Of a DNA stretch of 64,000 nt, positions 23,489-35,116 are shown piece after piece. This DNA is from Pardosa pseudoannulata (taxonomy: Eukaryota > Arthropoda > Arachnida > Araneae > Lycosidae). The notes beneath the pieces are model-generated. The model saw only the letters and a program-made list of their open reading frames with translations. It was not told the DNA's origin and did not search any database. The position numbers and the translations under genes were made by a program. Where the stretch lies: positions 43,278,556 to 43,342,555 of the forward strand of contig CM063510.1 of the NCBI GenBank assembly GCA_032207245.1, read 5' to 3'. Position 1 is the stretch's first letter, and each line of letters opens with the position of its first letter.

Positions 23489-24558
23489 CTTATCATTTAA
23501 TTTTTTATTTTAAAGAGAGTAAAGCTATTAAGAAGAGAAAAGTAACGTGAGGGTAAGTTTCAAAGTCAGCAATTTTAAGACTTCTCGGGTTGAATCTCAC
23601 TCAATAAAATGTTTAATATTGTCACTTGAGCAATTTTACCATAAAAGGGCTTTCGCGTAAGAATTTGTATTCCTCTTTTGCATCTTCTATTTTTTTAAGA
23701 TCCTCACGTTGGCATGAATTCAAGTAATGTACCATTAGTATTGAACATTTGAGAACAAGAATGTTATATAGTAAATAAATGATTCAATTTAATATTAATA
23801 TGTTCGAGTGATTAAAAAGATAGCAACTGTGCCAGTTGATTTCTACTTAAATAATTAGTAAGGTAAATTAATCAGTATTCCACACACAGGGCACTGCCGA
23901 ATTTGAGAGTTAAATTCATTGGACTCTTAGTAGGATTAAACATTGCCATATACTGTGGAGTCGCAACCAAGTTAAGTTAGTGAAAAGCGTAAAAGTAGTT
24001 ACAAACTATGCAACTCACAGAGGCATAGAAAGATAAGTAAGAAATAGAATTTTTTTGCATACAGAAGTATTACAATACAGATTATGCCTCACAGTTTAAC
24101 ATCAGAAATGAGCACAAAAAGTACAACCTTCCCGGTCACAGCATGAAACAGTTTTGCTAAAATCTTCTCGTTCTTTCATTTCTAATGTTGAATTATGATG
24201 CATTATCTCTTTTGTAATCCTTTTTTTTTAATAAACTTCTTTTTACTTCTTACTTTTATCTACTTATAAGCTACTATCCCCATCTGAATTTTTTGGTCAA
24301 ATTTGACAGCATCCTGTAGATATTATACGGACAAGGTTTGGAGGCATCCATGATCCTAATGATACAATTGACTTTGTTCTTAATCTGCCATTAATTTAGT
24401 TTTACACGTTTTTAATCGGTTATTTTAAAACTATTTTAATGAATTAATGTTTAGTAACTATAAACTGTAAATAACTGCTTGGTGAATTAATAAGTGTTTT
24501 CTTTAATAATGGAACGAAAAATTAATTTTAATACTGAAACTCATTTCACTTAGAACAA
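23489..24558. other. AT-rich DNA, no gene seen
   Basis: No feature recognised over about 1.07 kb. Confidence 0.55.
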
Positions 24559-24732
24559 GGTTTGGTTTAGAGCGTTAAGGTCTACTTTTTGCAACATGAG
24601 AGCTCATGAGACCGGAACCTACTGCTTAAAGTGGATTCTGAACTGCTACGAACATCCATGCCACAGTGGGACTCGAACCCACGAACTCCACTTTTGAAGG
24701 CCAACACCCTAACGATACGGCCATCCTTCGGC
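24559..24732 (-). mobile_element. tRNA-derived SINE
   Basis: Same family as 5767-5946: GGTTTGG tail side, AGGTCTACTTTTTGCAACAT, GAGACCGGAACCTACTGC and box B (GTGGGACTCGAACCCAC on the plus strand). The flanks CTTAGAACAA (24549-24558) and CTTATAAGAA (24733-24742) look like a decayed target-site duplication. Confidence 0.82.
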
Positions 24733-24742
24733 CTTATAAGAA

Positions 24743-25270
24743 GGAAAAATATTGTATTTTTAAAACTTGTAATTTGTAAAATATTGTTTGTCTATACCCT
24801 TTTGGCTTATGTAATATTATTCTTTATAAAATATTTTAATATTTTTGTTGATTGTGAATATGAATCTCTTCTCCCACCATGGCTTGGGCATTTGTAAAAT
24901 TTTTAGGTTGGCCGTGAGAGTGAGTGTTATCTGTTATCTATCTATTTGTTCTTAATTTAAGAATTATCTGTACAGATCTGAAGATATGACATGTGTTCCC
25001 ATCACTCAGAGTTAAGTGGACAAATATATGCTTTTTACTACTATTTAATGGAAGCTACTATTTGCATTTATGACTTGGCATTAACATTGACGTAAATATC
25101 GAATTTTCTTCATATTTATATTTGGTTTCAAATTTAAATAGTACTTGCTTCTTTATTTGTACACAAGAAAATCAGTAAAGTCATACCAACAAAACTGCGT
25201 AAACTTCTCTTGAAAAAAATATTTTATTGAGCTATCACAACAATATATTCCAAAATTCAGATAAAAAACC
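24743..25270. other. AT-rich DNA, no gene seen
   Basis: No feature recognised between the two SINE copies. Confidence 0.55.
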
Positions 25271-25284
25271 GGGCAGTAGGAGGA

Positions 25285-25466
25285 TTTGGTTTAGGTTTGG
25301 TTTGGAGTGCTACGGTCTAATTTTTATAACACGAGGGCTAATGAGACTGGGACCTACAGCTTAAAGCCAATTCCAAACGGATACGAACATCCTTGCCACA
25401 GTGGGACTCAAACTCATGAACTCCGGTACCGAAGGTCAGCACACTAACCAATCTGCTTCGTTCGGC
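25285..25466 (-). mobile_element. tRNA-derived SINE
   Basis: Full-length copy with body, box B and box A in the usual order on the minus strand. The 14-bp target-site duplication GGGCAGTAGGAGGA (25271-25284) / GGGCAATAGGAGGA (25467-25480) has one mismatch. Confidence 0.87.
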
Positions 25467-25614
25467 GGGCAATAGGAGGAATTGTCCCGAAATTGTCGTA
25501 ATGTCGTTATTGTCCGGAAATTGAGGAAATGTCATTTTTGGTGACTCTCTAAAATTCTCTAACTTATTTAATTATTTTCTTTCTTATTTCAAGAATATGA
25601 AACAAATATGGACA

Positions 25615-25860
25615 TGATCTACTAGTTAATAACACAAAGTACAACTTTGTCTGTGTATCTGTCTGTTTGTGAATAGTTGCCTTTTTTATACAAACGGACA
25701 ATACGGTAGTTCCCTTCACTCACTCTTCGATAGCTCATGCGTAGTCTTCTATACATTTATTCAACTACAATCACTGTAATAGCACTTTTTGTTTAGGCGA
25801 CTCTTATTTTAAAATCGTAAAATTTCCATCTAGAAGCACTAAGTCCAAGACACAGGGATC
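25615..25860. repeat. Interspersed repeat C, copy 1
   Basis: About 245 bp shared with 29448-29695. Landmarks: CTACTAGTTAATAA, GATAGCTCATGCGTAGTCTT, CATTTATTCAACTACAATCA and ACTAAGTCCAAGAC. No terminal inverted repeat or coding capacity was seen. Class unknown. Confidence 0.7.
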
Positions 25861-26891
25861 CAACATGTTTGGATCTTGTCTATAAGGAAAATTTAAGGAA
25901 AATACAAAATAAAAAACGATTGGAGAGAAACTAAGATTTCACTTGCAGAGTTGATTTGATCGTGATAGAATAGGCCTGTTAACTGCTACATTTCTCTATG
26001 AAAAAACTTAAGAACCCTATAAGAAATCCTTACATTATTTATTATAATAAGGAATCGTATACTAAATCCCTTGTTTTTTTAACGCTTACAGGTTGACGTT
26101 TTAGGTAATTGGTGAAAAATACTTCATCAAAGCAACCTAAACAAGTGCAAAATGGTGAAAAAAGAAGCATGCAATATATTTGGAAAATAAGTGTTAAAAT
26201 TAACAATGAGGTTGTATTTTACTAAGAATTGAAAAAAGAGAAAATATTAAAAATTAATCAAAGTAAAATCTTTATTTTATTTTGTAGTTCTGTTCTGAAG
26301 ATATAAATTTTTTAAATTGATAGTTTTACTGTTTTACCTAAATGACATACATAAATGATAGTACTTCGAAACATATTTTAAGGCTTTATAGGCAATCTCA
26401 AAAATTTAGAATCGATTTAGAAGTAAAGGTTTTAGAGATTAAGTTAATTAATCTTTTCTGGAAACATTTTGTGTAGAAGGATACAAGAAGGATACAAGTA
26501 TATTTGAATAGAAATTTTAATATAAGGATAATACATAATCTTGAAAGTAACAATTATTCTATCTTCTAATAAGTAGGAAGATGCTGTTTAATTTACGGAT
26601 CTATTTCCCTCTTATTATGCAAAATCGAATCATGCTATTTATCGTTCCATCGACGAAATATGAAAGTCATCTCATAGGATAGAATGTTTCTTTTGTTCTT
26701 GCATGTCGAACGAGATATGGAATATTTATTATCCCAGAATCTCAATGGTTAATAAATACTATTTCAATTGATTCTACAATTCTTATTTTCTTTTACTTTT
26801 TTCGCTAGTTCACGAGTATCAAATGGATCATATGAATTTATTGAACGAATATAATGTATGCATTAATATTATGATATAAACATCACATAAT
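25861..26891. other. AT-rich DNA, no gene seen
   Basis: No feature recognised. Confidence 0.55.
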
Positions 26892-26977
26892 TTACATAAA
26901 CTTTGATGGAGAATTTGTCAAAATCTTCTATGTAAATATAGAAGTTTTTCACAGATTCTTCATCAAAGTTTATGTAA
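26892..26977. repeat. 86-nt foldback hairpin
   Basis: Positions 26892-26931 and 26938-26977 are inverted copies matching at about 36 of 40 bases, with a 6-nt loop (GTAAAT). The outer part TTACATAAACTTTGATG is perfectly paired. ACATAAT lies directly to the left (26885-26891) and again 4 nt beyond the right arm (26982-26988). It could be a tiny foldback transposon or a microRNA-precursor-like hairpin; sequence alone does not decide. Confidence 0.65.
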
Positions 26978-27497
26978 GGATACATAATATAATAAAGCTT
27001 CGTTTTAGATACATTTAAAACTTAAAACAGGACACTATATTACGTCATTAATGCGAATGCATTCACATTTCTGAACTAATAATAGAACCAATAAGAAGCT
27101 TAATCTTAATTCTGATTTCGTAACAAACTCTAGACTTAAATTATTTTAATTGAAAAATAAGGTTTGGCTTAGAAATTTAGAGACAAATTGCTGTAATTAG
27201 GAATTAATCTAAATGCACAACCTTAAGTGGTTCAGACATCCTAAAGGAAATGGGCTTACGTGGAAATTATGTCCGTTTTCACATACCATAAATGTTTAAA
27301 TACTTTATAAACTATGAAAAACTATGCTTGTGAGATTCTGGAGACTTGTTTCATTTATCATAAAATTACGAAGTTATTCCTCTTAATTGATTACAGTAAA
27401 AATTGAGAACAATTAATAAGAGAGAAACAGTAATTAAGTTGTATCCCTTTAAGTAAAATTTAAAAATTATACTCAATGAATAACTCTAAATATATAT
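26978..27497. other. AT-rich DNA, no gene seen
   Basis: No feature recognised. Confidence 0.55.
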
Positions 27498-28033
27498 TGT
27501 TACAAACTTTAAATATGCGTATTTTGGCTAGCTAGTAACGTTTTTGGAAACTCTATATTTGGTGCCAAATTTGATTATATTTTTAGCGACCGTTATGGCT
27601 ACACATTTGGCTTAACCGGAAATTATCGCAACCTTCCAACTCCGGTACTTTCTCGAAATTTCTGCAAGTTTATAAATAGAAGCTCATATTATGATATCAG
27701 TCCGTCTCCACCTTGATTTCTAGTTGACTGTGACTAAGTGACCAAGTGCCAAGTGTGACAACTGTGACAATGTGACCAAGTGCGGTTGACTTGAATGACA
27801 TCGATTCTAGCTAGCGGACTTGCATTTTGCCTCGTCGTGAGTGTTTTTACTCCTAGCTGTGTAGCAGTGTTTTTACTGTGCTCTTTGCATTGGATTGTTC
27901 TGGAATGTTCTAACAGTTCTTGAATTGAGATATTTTGAACTGTGAACTTTTTATTGTTCTGTTAATAAATTCATGTTTGCGTTTTTTCGTGTAGTCCATT
28001 CAAATCCTGAACCCTCAAGTGAAGTTCGTAACA
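27498..28033 (+). mobile_element. Solo LTR, family B
   Basis: 536 bp beginning TGTTACAAAC and ending GTTCGTAACA, i.e. TG...CA with a 9-of-10 terminal inverted repeat. It has a TATA box TATAAATAGA (27671-27680) and an AATAAA poly(A) signal (about 27964-27969) in the expected order for an LTR read on the plus strand. Short GTGAC/CAAGTG repeats lie at about 27730-27790. The flanks do not match as a target-site duplication, which could reflect recombination between copies or decay. TGTTAC-type ends are common in Gypsy LTRs. Confidence 0.72.
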
Positions 28034-28337
28034 AACTGATATCATTCAAATGATTAAATAGATTGGTATTTAATGGCTTATTGATTATTATTTAATTCTA
28101 CTTTTTATAATTTATATGGGTTTTCATACTTTTTATATCACATATATCCGAGTATTATGAATTAATTCTACAGAATGGAGATTTGAGATCATTGCAATTT
28201 AACATATAATTTAATACTCGTACTTGTATTCTAAATTAATTTATCAATCTTACAGTTAAATTCTTGTAAAATTTTTAATTGTATTACATTGATTACTATC
28301 CAGTGAATTAAGATGGATTATTTCCCAATTTTTTAAG
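28034..28337. other. AT-rich DNA, no gene seen
   Basis: Short interval between two solo LTRs of different families. Nothing recognised. Confidence 0.55.
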
Positions 28338-29130
28338 TGTACCGAAGTACTTTTAAACGATGATTAGCATGTGCATGCACAGCTGTGAAGAAATTTCCAA
28401 GAAGAATTTAGGATTTCCATTGTTGACCGAGTTTTAGTGACCCCTATGAAGGAGTTATAGATCATGGAATGGCACAAACGTAACGGTCAATCTCGCACAG
28501 AGATGTAACCGTGAGTTATGGGGGCAGGGGCTAAAATGCCAGATTTCACAAAAGGGGCTATTTTAATGAGCCCACCAGCACTCCAGAAGGGGGTGCAGAT
28601 GTGGGAAAATTTCACCAACAAGTGATTGGCAAAGAAGAAAAAAGGGCGTTAAAACCGAGGTGATGAGTTGGAAAAAGAGAGTGAAGAAAAGGAGTCGAAG
28701 TCGGGAATGAAGAGTTGCTGGACATCCAGAGAGCCCGGACCAGCAATCGAATCCCGAAACCCGAATTTCACAGTACCGACGCCCTTTTACGCCCTTTACA
28801 TCCTGATGAAATCCTGAGCCTGCTAACCTGCAATTTCCGGAGGTAAATATATTTAATATATTTATGACGGTTATTTAGGCCTCAGTTAGTAATTCAATAT
28901 TTTGATTAAAGAATAACGTATAACGAAAGAGAACTGTAATGATTATTGTGTACTGATGAATATAAAATCTAAATAATTGCTGGTTATGTTATATGGTGAT
29001 CAAGTAGTATATCAATTTGTAAATAGTGTACAGAATAGATGTCTTAATCTAAATATAAGGTATCATATTTTTAATGTGTTTCCCCTTTGTAAACGAACAC
29101 TGGTGTTAGTGTTGTAAGTACATTACAACA
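28338..29130 (+). mobile_element. Solo LTR, family A copy 2
   Basis: Related to 3349-4161 along its length. It starts TGTACCGAAG and ends ACATTACAACA, the copy whose 3' end is the canonical CA. It is flanked by TTAAG (28333-28337) and ATAAG (29131-29135), a 5-bp duplication with one mismatch. The poly(A) signal is mutated to AATAGA near 29034. Confidence 0.74.
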
Positions 29131-29447
29131 ATAAGAGTATAACTAGGCCTTGAGTTTAACAAATTTGTATATTACTTTATAGAGTGTTTTAAAATCGTGT
29201 GGTTTATCGACACAAATACACTCTCAGTATTCACAAAGAGCCCTATAAAAGGCATGAGATCTCTTAAGAAACTTTATATGAGTCTATATTTAACGCTAAA
29301 TTCATATTTAGTTTCCGATCCCATCTAATTTTCTTTATTCTTTAGTCTTTTAAGATGTTTCATTTGGGTTACATTTGCTTGTAGTAAGTACGTTTTCAGT
29401 GCAAATTGCATTCAGTATGCTGTCAGATGGACTACTAGTTAATAATG
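29131..29447. other. AT-rich DNA, no gene seen
   Basis: No gene. Its end overlaps a small duplication of GGACTACTAGTTAATAATG at the entry to repeat C. Confidence 0.5.
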
Positions 29448-29695
29448 TAAAACAATGGACTACTAGTTAATAATGCAAAGTACAACTATGTCTGTGTATC
29501 GGTGTATTTGTGAATGGTAGTCTTTGTTTATACAAAGGGACAATACTTTCACTCTCTCTTTCGATAGCTCATGCGTAGTCTTCTATACATTTATTCAACT
29601 ACAATCACTGTAATAGCACTTTAATTTAGACGGCCCTTATCTTAGAATCGTAAAATTTTCATCTAGAAACACTAAGTTCAAGACGCAGGAATCGT
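29448..29695. repeat. Interspersed repeat C, copy 2
   Basis: Same order of landmarks as 25615-25860, in the same orientation and about 3.8 kb away. Divergence is moderate. A dispersed repeat or an old segmental duplication would both fit. Confidence 0.7.
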
Positions 29696-30313
29696 AGCAG
29701 AAGGGATAAATATTAGTATGTTTTGCTTTTACAAAAGCTTGATGAATGTTTGTCCAAACTGATTTCGCACATCTAGATGAAACAGTTATTCTTTATAATT
29801 CATTTTGCATCTATTAACGCTCAATTCCTTTCCTCGTATAGCAGTACTTTAATAGCAGAACATTAAAGATGTTGGAACATAGTGCAATACTAACACAGAG
29901 AAAAATATTAAGCTCATAAATGGTTGGAAAACTTATATTAATAAGAATATGAAGTTTGAATGATAGAGATCCTTAAAATCAATTACGGATAACCAGTAAT
30001 GAGCTGCTATATAGTTAAGCTCTAACTAACCGCTGACATTATAGAAATAACTCAGTATGCTTAACCGCATATAGTTAAAATGAGCCTAATTGTATTAGAG
30101 AAATATTAGGATTGTTGATTCTTTCACTTCTTCAGAATTTCTTAAATGTTTGTTTTATACCAGTCAACTTCATTTATTCCTTATTTGCTCTATTTCAAAA
30201 TTTTATCGTTGTTTAACTGACATAGCTCTATCATTTTATATCATTTCGTAGGAGTATAGGGTAGTTCAAGATCATTGAGCACATTTTATAATTGATATAA
30301 AGAAGAACAAAAA
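29696..30313. other. AT-rich DNA, no gene seen
   Basis: No feature recognised. Confidence 0.55.
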
Positions 30314-30316
30314 TTA

Positions 30317-31262
30317 GTACCGTAATTTCGCACGTATAGTTCGTGGGAGCGATTTTATATAAAAAAAATTTCATAAATCATCAGATAGTCCGTCCCACTA
30401 GATAATCCGCGGACTATACGCTCAAAATATGTATTTTAGTATGACAGTATTAAATCATTTTAAGAATAAAAACCAACCTAAGTACAGTAGAGTGCCGAAA
30501 AGTCTGGATTAAACTTAATTCCAACTTTAAAATTTGAAATCATTTCTTCTGCTATAGCTTCGGAGACGAATTTTAATGGAAGAAACAGAGCGGCCTGCAT
30601 TTCTCTGTTCGAGAACCCAGCTATGTAAATTGTCTTCTAATGCAAGCCATTGTATTTTTCTATGATGATTGGATCGCTTTCTTCTCATATTATTAATGTT
30701 TCCTTTTCACTTGCGCCAATTTCTTATTGCTTTTTCGCCGACCTTCTGAATTACTTTCCGTAGTAAATGAGCGAAGATGTTTTAAATAAGGAATGACCAA
30801 TATTACCGCAAAACAAAACTTTTAAAACAAAACACCCTGTTACGAGTAGTGAAATAACCTTCGACCCTCAACCTCCGATCTTGAACCCATCTCCTCGATG
30901 TTGTCAGAGCTGTAAATAGTAACTATCGATACGTTCCCGTAATCCATGACACAATTTAAGACTGCGTTACTTGCTACTACTGATTCGTTATGGGTTGCTG
31001 ATTCGTTGGTTTATGGGTTGTACTTTTTTTTCATGGTTTATTACCAATACGATACGATGTTTCCTTGACGCCCTGGAGTTGTGCTTTTGTTTGCATTTGA
31101 TCATTAGCCGTTCGCGTGACATGCTTTCCCCCCCCCTTTCCAATTTTGATGATTTGTGTGATGAACCATCAGATAGTCCGCACCGGCAGATAGTCCGCGG
31201 CTGAAGAAATTTGCTTTTTAAATACAGATAGTCCGCGGACTATACGTGCGAAATTAAGGTAC
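30317..31262 (-). mobile_element. pogo-superfamily DNA transposon, deleted
   Basis: 946 bp with terminal inverted repeats. The left end GTACCGTAATTTCGCACGTA matches the reverse complement of the right end, GTACCTTAATTTCGCACGTA, at 19 of 20, and similarity continues through TAGTYCG. TTA flanks both ends (30314-30316, 31263-31265), consistent with a TA or TTA target duplication. The motif AGATAGTCCG or its GCGGACTA complement is repeated in both subterminal regions (30380-30420 and 31165-31240), likely transposase binding sites. A CENP-B-type helix-turn-helix remnant inside supports the pogo/Tigger/Jerky superfamily. Confidence 0.68.
30490..30680 (-). pseudogene. CENP-B-type DNA-binding domain remnant of a pogo-like transposase
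   Basis: On the minus strand one frame reads LALEDNLHSWVLEQRNAGRS followed by VSSI. A single-base shift later it continues with SEAIAEEMISNFKVGIKFNP. The E-x-x-L-x-x-W-x-x-x-Q-R-x-x-G-x-x-V-S pattern is the signature of the CENP-B-type helix-turn-helix domain (HTH_CENPB) used by pogo, Tigger and Jerky transposases to bind their ends. The frameshift and absence of any DDE core make it a pseudogene fragment. The element's remaining length cannot hold a full transposase. Confidence 0.62.
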
Positions 31263-31265
31263 TTA

Positions 31266-31774
31266 CATGTTAATTGATTTTTGAAAAATCAATTTAAAAG
31301 TTTCACACAAAAAAGTATTTGAAACTGTTACATACAGAACGTCACTTTCTCCGATAAGGCAAATTTCCAGTTCATTCTGGATACTATAATGTTGGATCTC
31401 GTAAACTGAATAACCTCATGCAGTAAACGAATTCCCACAGTAGCCCGAAAAAGAGATTGTTTGGTGCATATTTGCTGCAGAATAAATCTCCGGGCTATAT
31501 TTCTTTATCAAACACATATTTACAAGCCTTACATATTTGGACATACTTGAGTGTCCTGCTTTTTCTCATTTTGAACGCCATCAGGCTAGAGTTACCTTTC
31601 AATAGGACGGCGCTCTACAGCACTGCGGTTCCATGGTTAAGAAGCTGGACAAAACATTTTCTTATCGTGTAGACCAATAGCATGGCCTTGAAGTTACCTA
31701 GACTTTACACCCCTTAAATTCTTCAAATCGGGTTTTATTAAAGACTAAAAGTAAACAATTTCAATTTCGGATAT
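31266..31774. other. AT-rich DNA, no gene seen
   Basis: A 71-codon plus frame at 31457-31672 has no recognised motif and is probably chance. Confidence 0.5.
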
Positions 31775-31779
31775 CTATT

Positions 31780-32563
31780 TGTACCGAGGTACTTTCCCAC
31801 GACGGTCAGCACGTGCATACACAGCAGTGAAAGAAATTTCCAAGAAGAATTTAGATGCAGCTGTTGACTTCAAGTTTTAGGGACGCCTGAGGAGGAGATA
31901 TAGATCACGGACTGGCACAAGCGTAACGGTCAAGATCTCACAGTGATATAACAGCGAGTTATGGGGGCAGGGGCTACAAAAAGGGGTTTATTTTAATGAG
32001 TCCGCTCCCACGCGCGAAGGGGGTGCAGATGCGGGAAAATTCCACTAACAATCGATTGGCAAAGAAAAAAAAGGGGGCTTTAAAACAGAGGTGATGAGTT
32101 GAGAAAGAGTCTAGGTCGGGATTGAAGAGTTGCGGGACATCCAGAGAGCCCGGACCAGCAATCGAGTCCCGAACCCGCATGCCAGTATAGACGTAAAGCA
32201 AAATAACGGCTTCTACGCCAGCACCGACGCCTTTTACGCCCGAAGTACAGCATCGTCGTACATCCTAATGAAAGCCGCAGACTTCTCTCCTGTAATGTCT
32301 TTAGGTAAACAGATTTAACATATTTATGACGGTTATTTAGGCCTAAGTTAGTAATTCAGTATTTTGGTTATGAATAACGCACAAGATAATTATTGTGCAT
32401 TGATGAATATACAATCCAAATAATTGCTGGTTATGTTACATGGAAATTAAGTAATGTAGCAATTTGTAAATAGTGTACAGAATAAATGTTATAAAGTATT
32501 ATATTTTTACTGTGTTTCCCCTTTGTAAACGAACACTGTTAGTGTTGAAAGTACATTACAATA
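31780..32563 (+). mobile_element. Solo LTR, family A copy 3
   Basis: Starts TGTACCGAGG and ends ACATTACAATA, with the same internal landmarks as the other two copies (GTTATGGGGGCAGGGGCTA, GGACATCCAGAGAGCCCG). Flanks CTATT (31775-31779) and CTATG (32564-32568) form a 5-bp duplication with one mismatch. AATAAA is near 32481. No internal region is attached. Confidence 0.74.
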
Positions 32564-32618
32564 CTATGATTTAAAATCTTCGAATCATTAACATATTTTC
32601 TGTAATACCAAATTAAGT

Positions 32619-32622
<4 letters not shown>

Positions 32623-32650
<28 letters not shown>
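32623..32650. repeat. (TA)n microsatellite
   Basis: TA run of about 28 bp. Confidence 0.95.
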
Positions 32651-32653
<3 letters not shown>

Positions 32654-32790
32654 AGCATATTTTGATTACCCCAAATTAAGCTTATGTAACAATCACCTTT
32701 TCCATTTATGCACCTTTCCAAGTTTCTAGTTCTGTTAACCATCGAAACTGTCGAATCAAGAGAAGTTAGTCTTTTCATACACTTCAAGAA
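32651..32790 (-). pseudogene. Possible Tc1-like C-terminal fragment
   Basis: GTCAGCATATTTTGATTACC follows a TA run, as at 22595. The minus frame from about 32787 contains SMVNRTRNLERCINGKGDCY, which resembles the usual Tc1 C-terminal pattern (a short helix, then I-x-x-K-G-G near the end). Further upstream no DDE motif could be read. Tentative. Confidence 0.3.
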
Positions 32791-34475
32791 AAAGCACTCA
32801 GTAGCCCAAAGGAAATACTTGATATCGCATTGGCTGATCTAACAAATCTCTAAAAACATTTTCTAAACGTTGGATTCTGTATGAGAGGCAGATACCGTAG
32901 CTACCAATATCGCCCGACAAGACATCCTTTCACTTTTCCATTTGGGAGTATGTTATGATAGAACATCATTCTGGATATCGACGAGCTACAAAAATGAATG
33001 ACTAAAGCTATTAGAGGAATACCTGCAGTTCAGTATATATATGCTCAGTGTAAAATTACCAGTAGTGTTTAGTTGTTGGGGTTGCTATTTTGTTCAATAG
33101 ATGACATCACCACACTTTTCAATTCCATTGTTTTGGATTTGGCTGTAAAAATTTCGGTTAAGATTGAAGTGATTTGTTAAGTGGTAGACGCATTAAGGTG
33201 TCATTTATTAATTCTATTTTTTTTGTGTTTGTGTGAAATACTCTTCGGCTTATGTTGGCTGGAGACAAAAATTATTTGTAACTGTTGTGTGTTCGTCATT
33301 AAAAAAGCCATTAAAAAGGATTCATTGAAATTATTGATGAAACAAGCAAGAGTTTAATTTATGGTTTTGAAATCTACACCTGCTGAAATGCCCTTTAAAC
33401 ACTCGAAACTCGTGAAATTGAATTTCGACTGGATATATTTTCTTGCCTCTAATAATTCTCATAAGTCATTTAAATGTTTAAAAAAAATTTTGTAAAACTT
33501 TTTTAAATTGTCTATCTAAGTTTATTTATTTTTTCTTTTTTTAAAACATGAAATATATTTCATAATTGATACCACCTTGTATTATTTCTAAGGTAACTGT
33601 GTATTTCAGAGTCATACCATTCCAGAGCCTTATTAATCTCACTGATTTATAGCAAAACATCCTCAGTGGCATTTTGTTGCAGTGGCTATAATACCTATTT
33701 ATCATATTAAAGTATTTTAAACTATTTTCGTAAAATGTGAGTCTAATTAAAAGTAAGTTCTAAAAAAATGTTTTAGTGTCAAATTAAAACACTTATAAAC
33801 AGAAAAATAAATAATAGCATGAAATATCATAAATTATAAAAGAGAATCCGGCTTTGTTGAAATGCATGCATTTTAATTCTACAGCGCGAAAAATTTGTCT
33901 AAAAGTGCATTGCTTTATCTAATTTAATAGTGAAATATAATTAAAAATGAAAAAAGTCCGTTTTAATATATATTACTTTATTAAAAAATATAATTACTAC
34001 ACTAATAGATAACTCAGTTATTCTTAACAGCTATTTTAAACACTTTTTAAAACAAAAATTTTCGAATTGCATAAGCATTTAAAACACTGCTACAAATGTA
34101 TTTCAAACAGATGCATATATTTGACATATATCGACAACTTGCTTTATGAAACAGGAAATAAAAATTACTTAAAATTAAAATATTTCGAACTTCAAAATTC
34201 TTTCTTTCTCTAAATCATAATAATTTTAAAATGATTTTTCGTTCCAGAATTTTTTTTCTTTCCTAACTGCATGTCGAATGCTTACCAGGATTAAAAAAAA
34301 GAACTAAAATATCGCATAAATTACAACAACAATACTATACGTGAAAAGGATATCCGAGGAAATATTTCAATAGATTTTCTTCTGAAATGAAATAATAAAT
34401 ATTAACATTTAAATTTATTATGATGCTACCCTGGAAATATAAACTCTTTCACTATATATAAATGTATCACTAATA

Positions 34476-34479
<4 letters not shown>
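32791..34479. other. AT-rich DNA, no gene seen
   Basis: Somewhat less AT-rich near 32820-33060 but without a recognisable motif. The remainder is plain AT-rich sequence. Confidence 0.5.

Positions 34480-34571
<92 letters not shown>
34480..34571. repeat. (TA)n microsatellite
   Basis: TA run of about 92 bp. Confidence 0.97.
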
Positions 34572-34574
<3 letters not shown>

Positions 34575-35021
34575 CAAATAGAATAATAATAATGAAGAAT
34601 TAATTTTAACTGTAAAATTTCCTGTTGAAGACAGAAGAAAACAAATTACAAAACAAATTACAATAATAAATATGACAAGGTTGTTACGTTAAAGTTAGCC
34701 TTTAAATATTAAATTAATTGCTTTGAACCAAAAAACAGAAGTGGTTGTAGCTCCGAGGGACAGAATGTTAAGCTTTAAATTTTACCACACCTTAGTCTGT
34801 CCAGAAGGACACATTTTAGTTCCTATCGTGAATGAAAATTGCATCGCCGAGTGAAGATTAGGAATTTCTTCTAATAATAGAACTTATTCATTTTATTTTC
34901 AAGCATAACATACACAAATAACTACAGCCTAATCGAATCTCCAGAAAAGCAAATTCCGAAATTACACTTTCGCCTCAGTGAGGCTGTCACATTAAGAGCA
35001 TCCGAAGATCATCTTGCCCCA
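34572..35021. other. AT-rich DNA, possible 3' UTR of the candidate exon
   Basis: Read on the minus strand, an AATAAA occurs at 34892-34897, about 125 bp past the candidate stop codon at 35022. No other feature seen. Confidence 0.3.
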
Positions 35022-35116
35022 TTAGTTCTTTTCTTCTTCAGCAAATCTTTGATCGAGGGGGTAGCACCCTCTCACTGTTCTTCCATCCTTGAGATTCTTT
35101 AGAGTTCCCATGTAGC
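35022..35116 (-). CDS. Candidate terminal coding exon, unidentified protein
   Basis: On the minus strand, CGGCATCCAG at 35126-35117 could be a splice acceptor. The 95 bp after it read, in the second phase, YMGTLKNLKDGRTVRGC, YPLDQRF, AEEEKN and a stop at 35022-35024. Codon composition is more protein-like and more GC-rich than its surroundings, and a poly(A) signal lies about 125 bp downstream. I do not recognise the protein family and found no upstream exon. In the following stretch (35117-37100, upstream on this strand) nothing connects to it. A chance frame in unique sequence is the main alternative. This is the only segment in the window that I would consider as part of a host gene. Confidence 0.2.
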
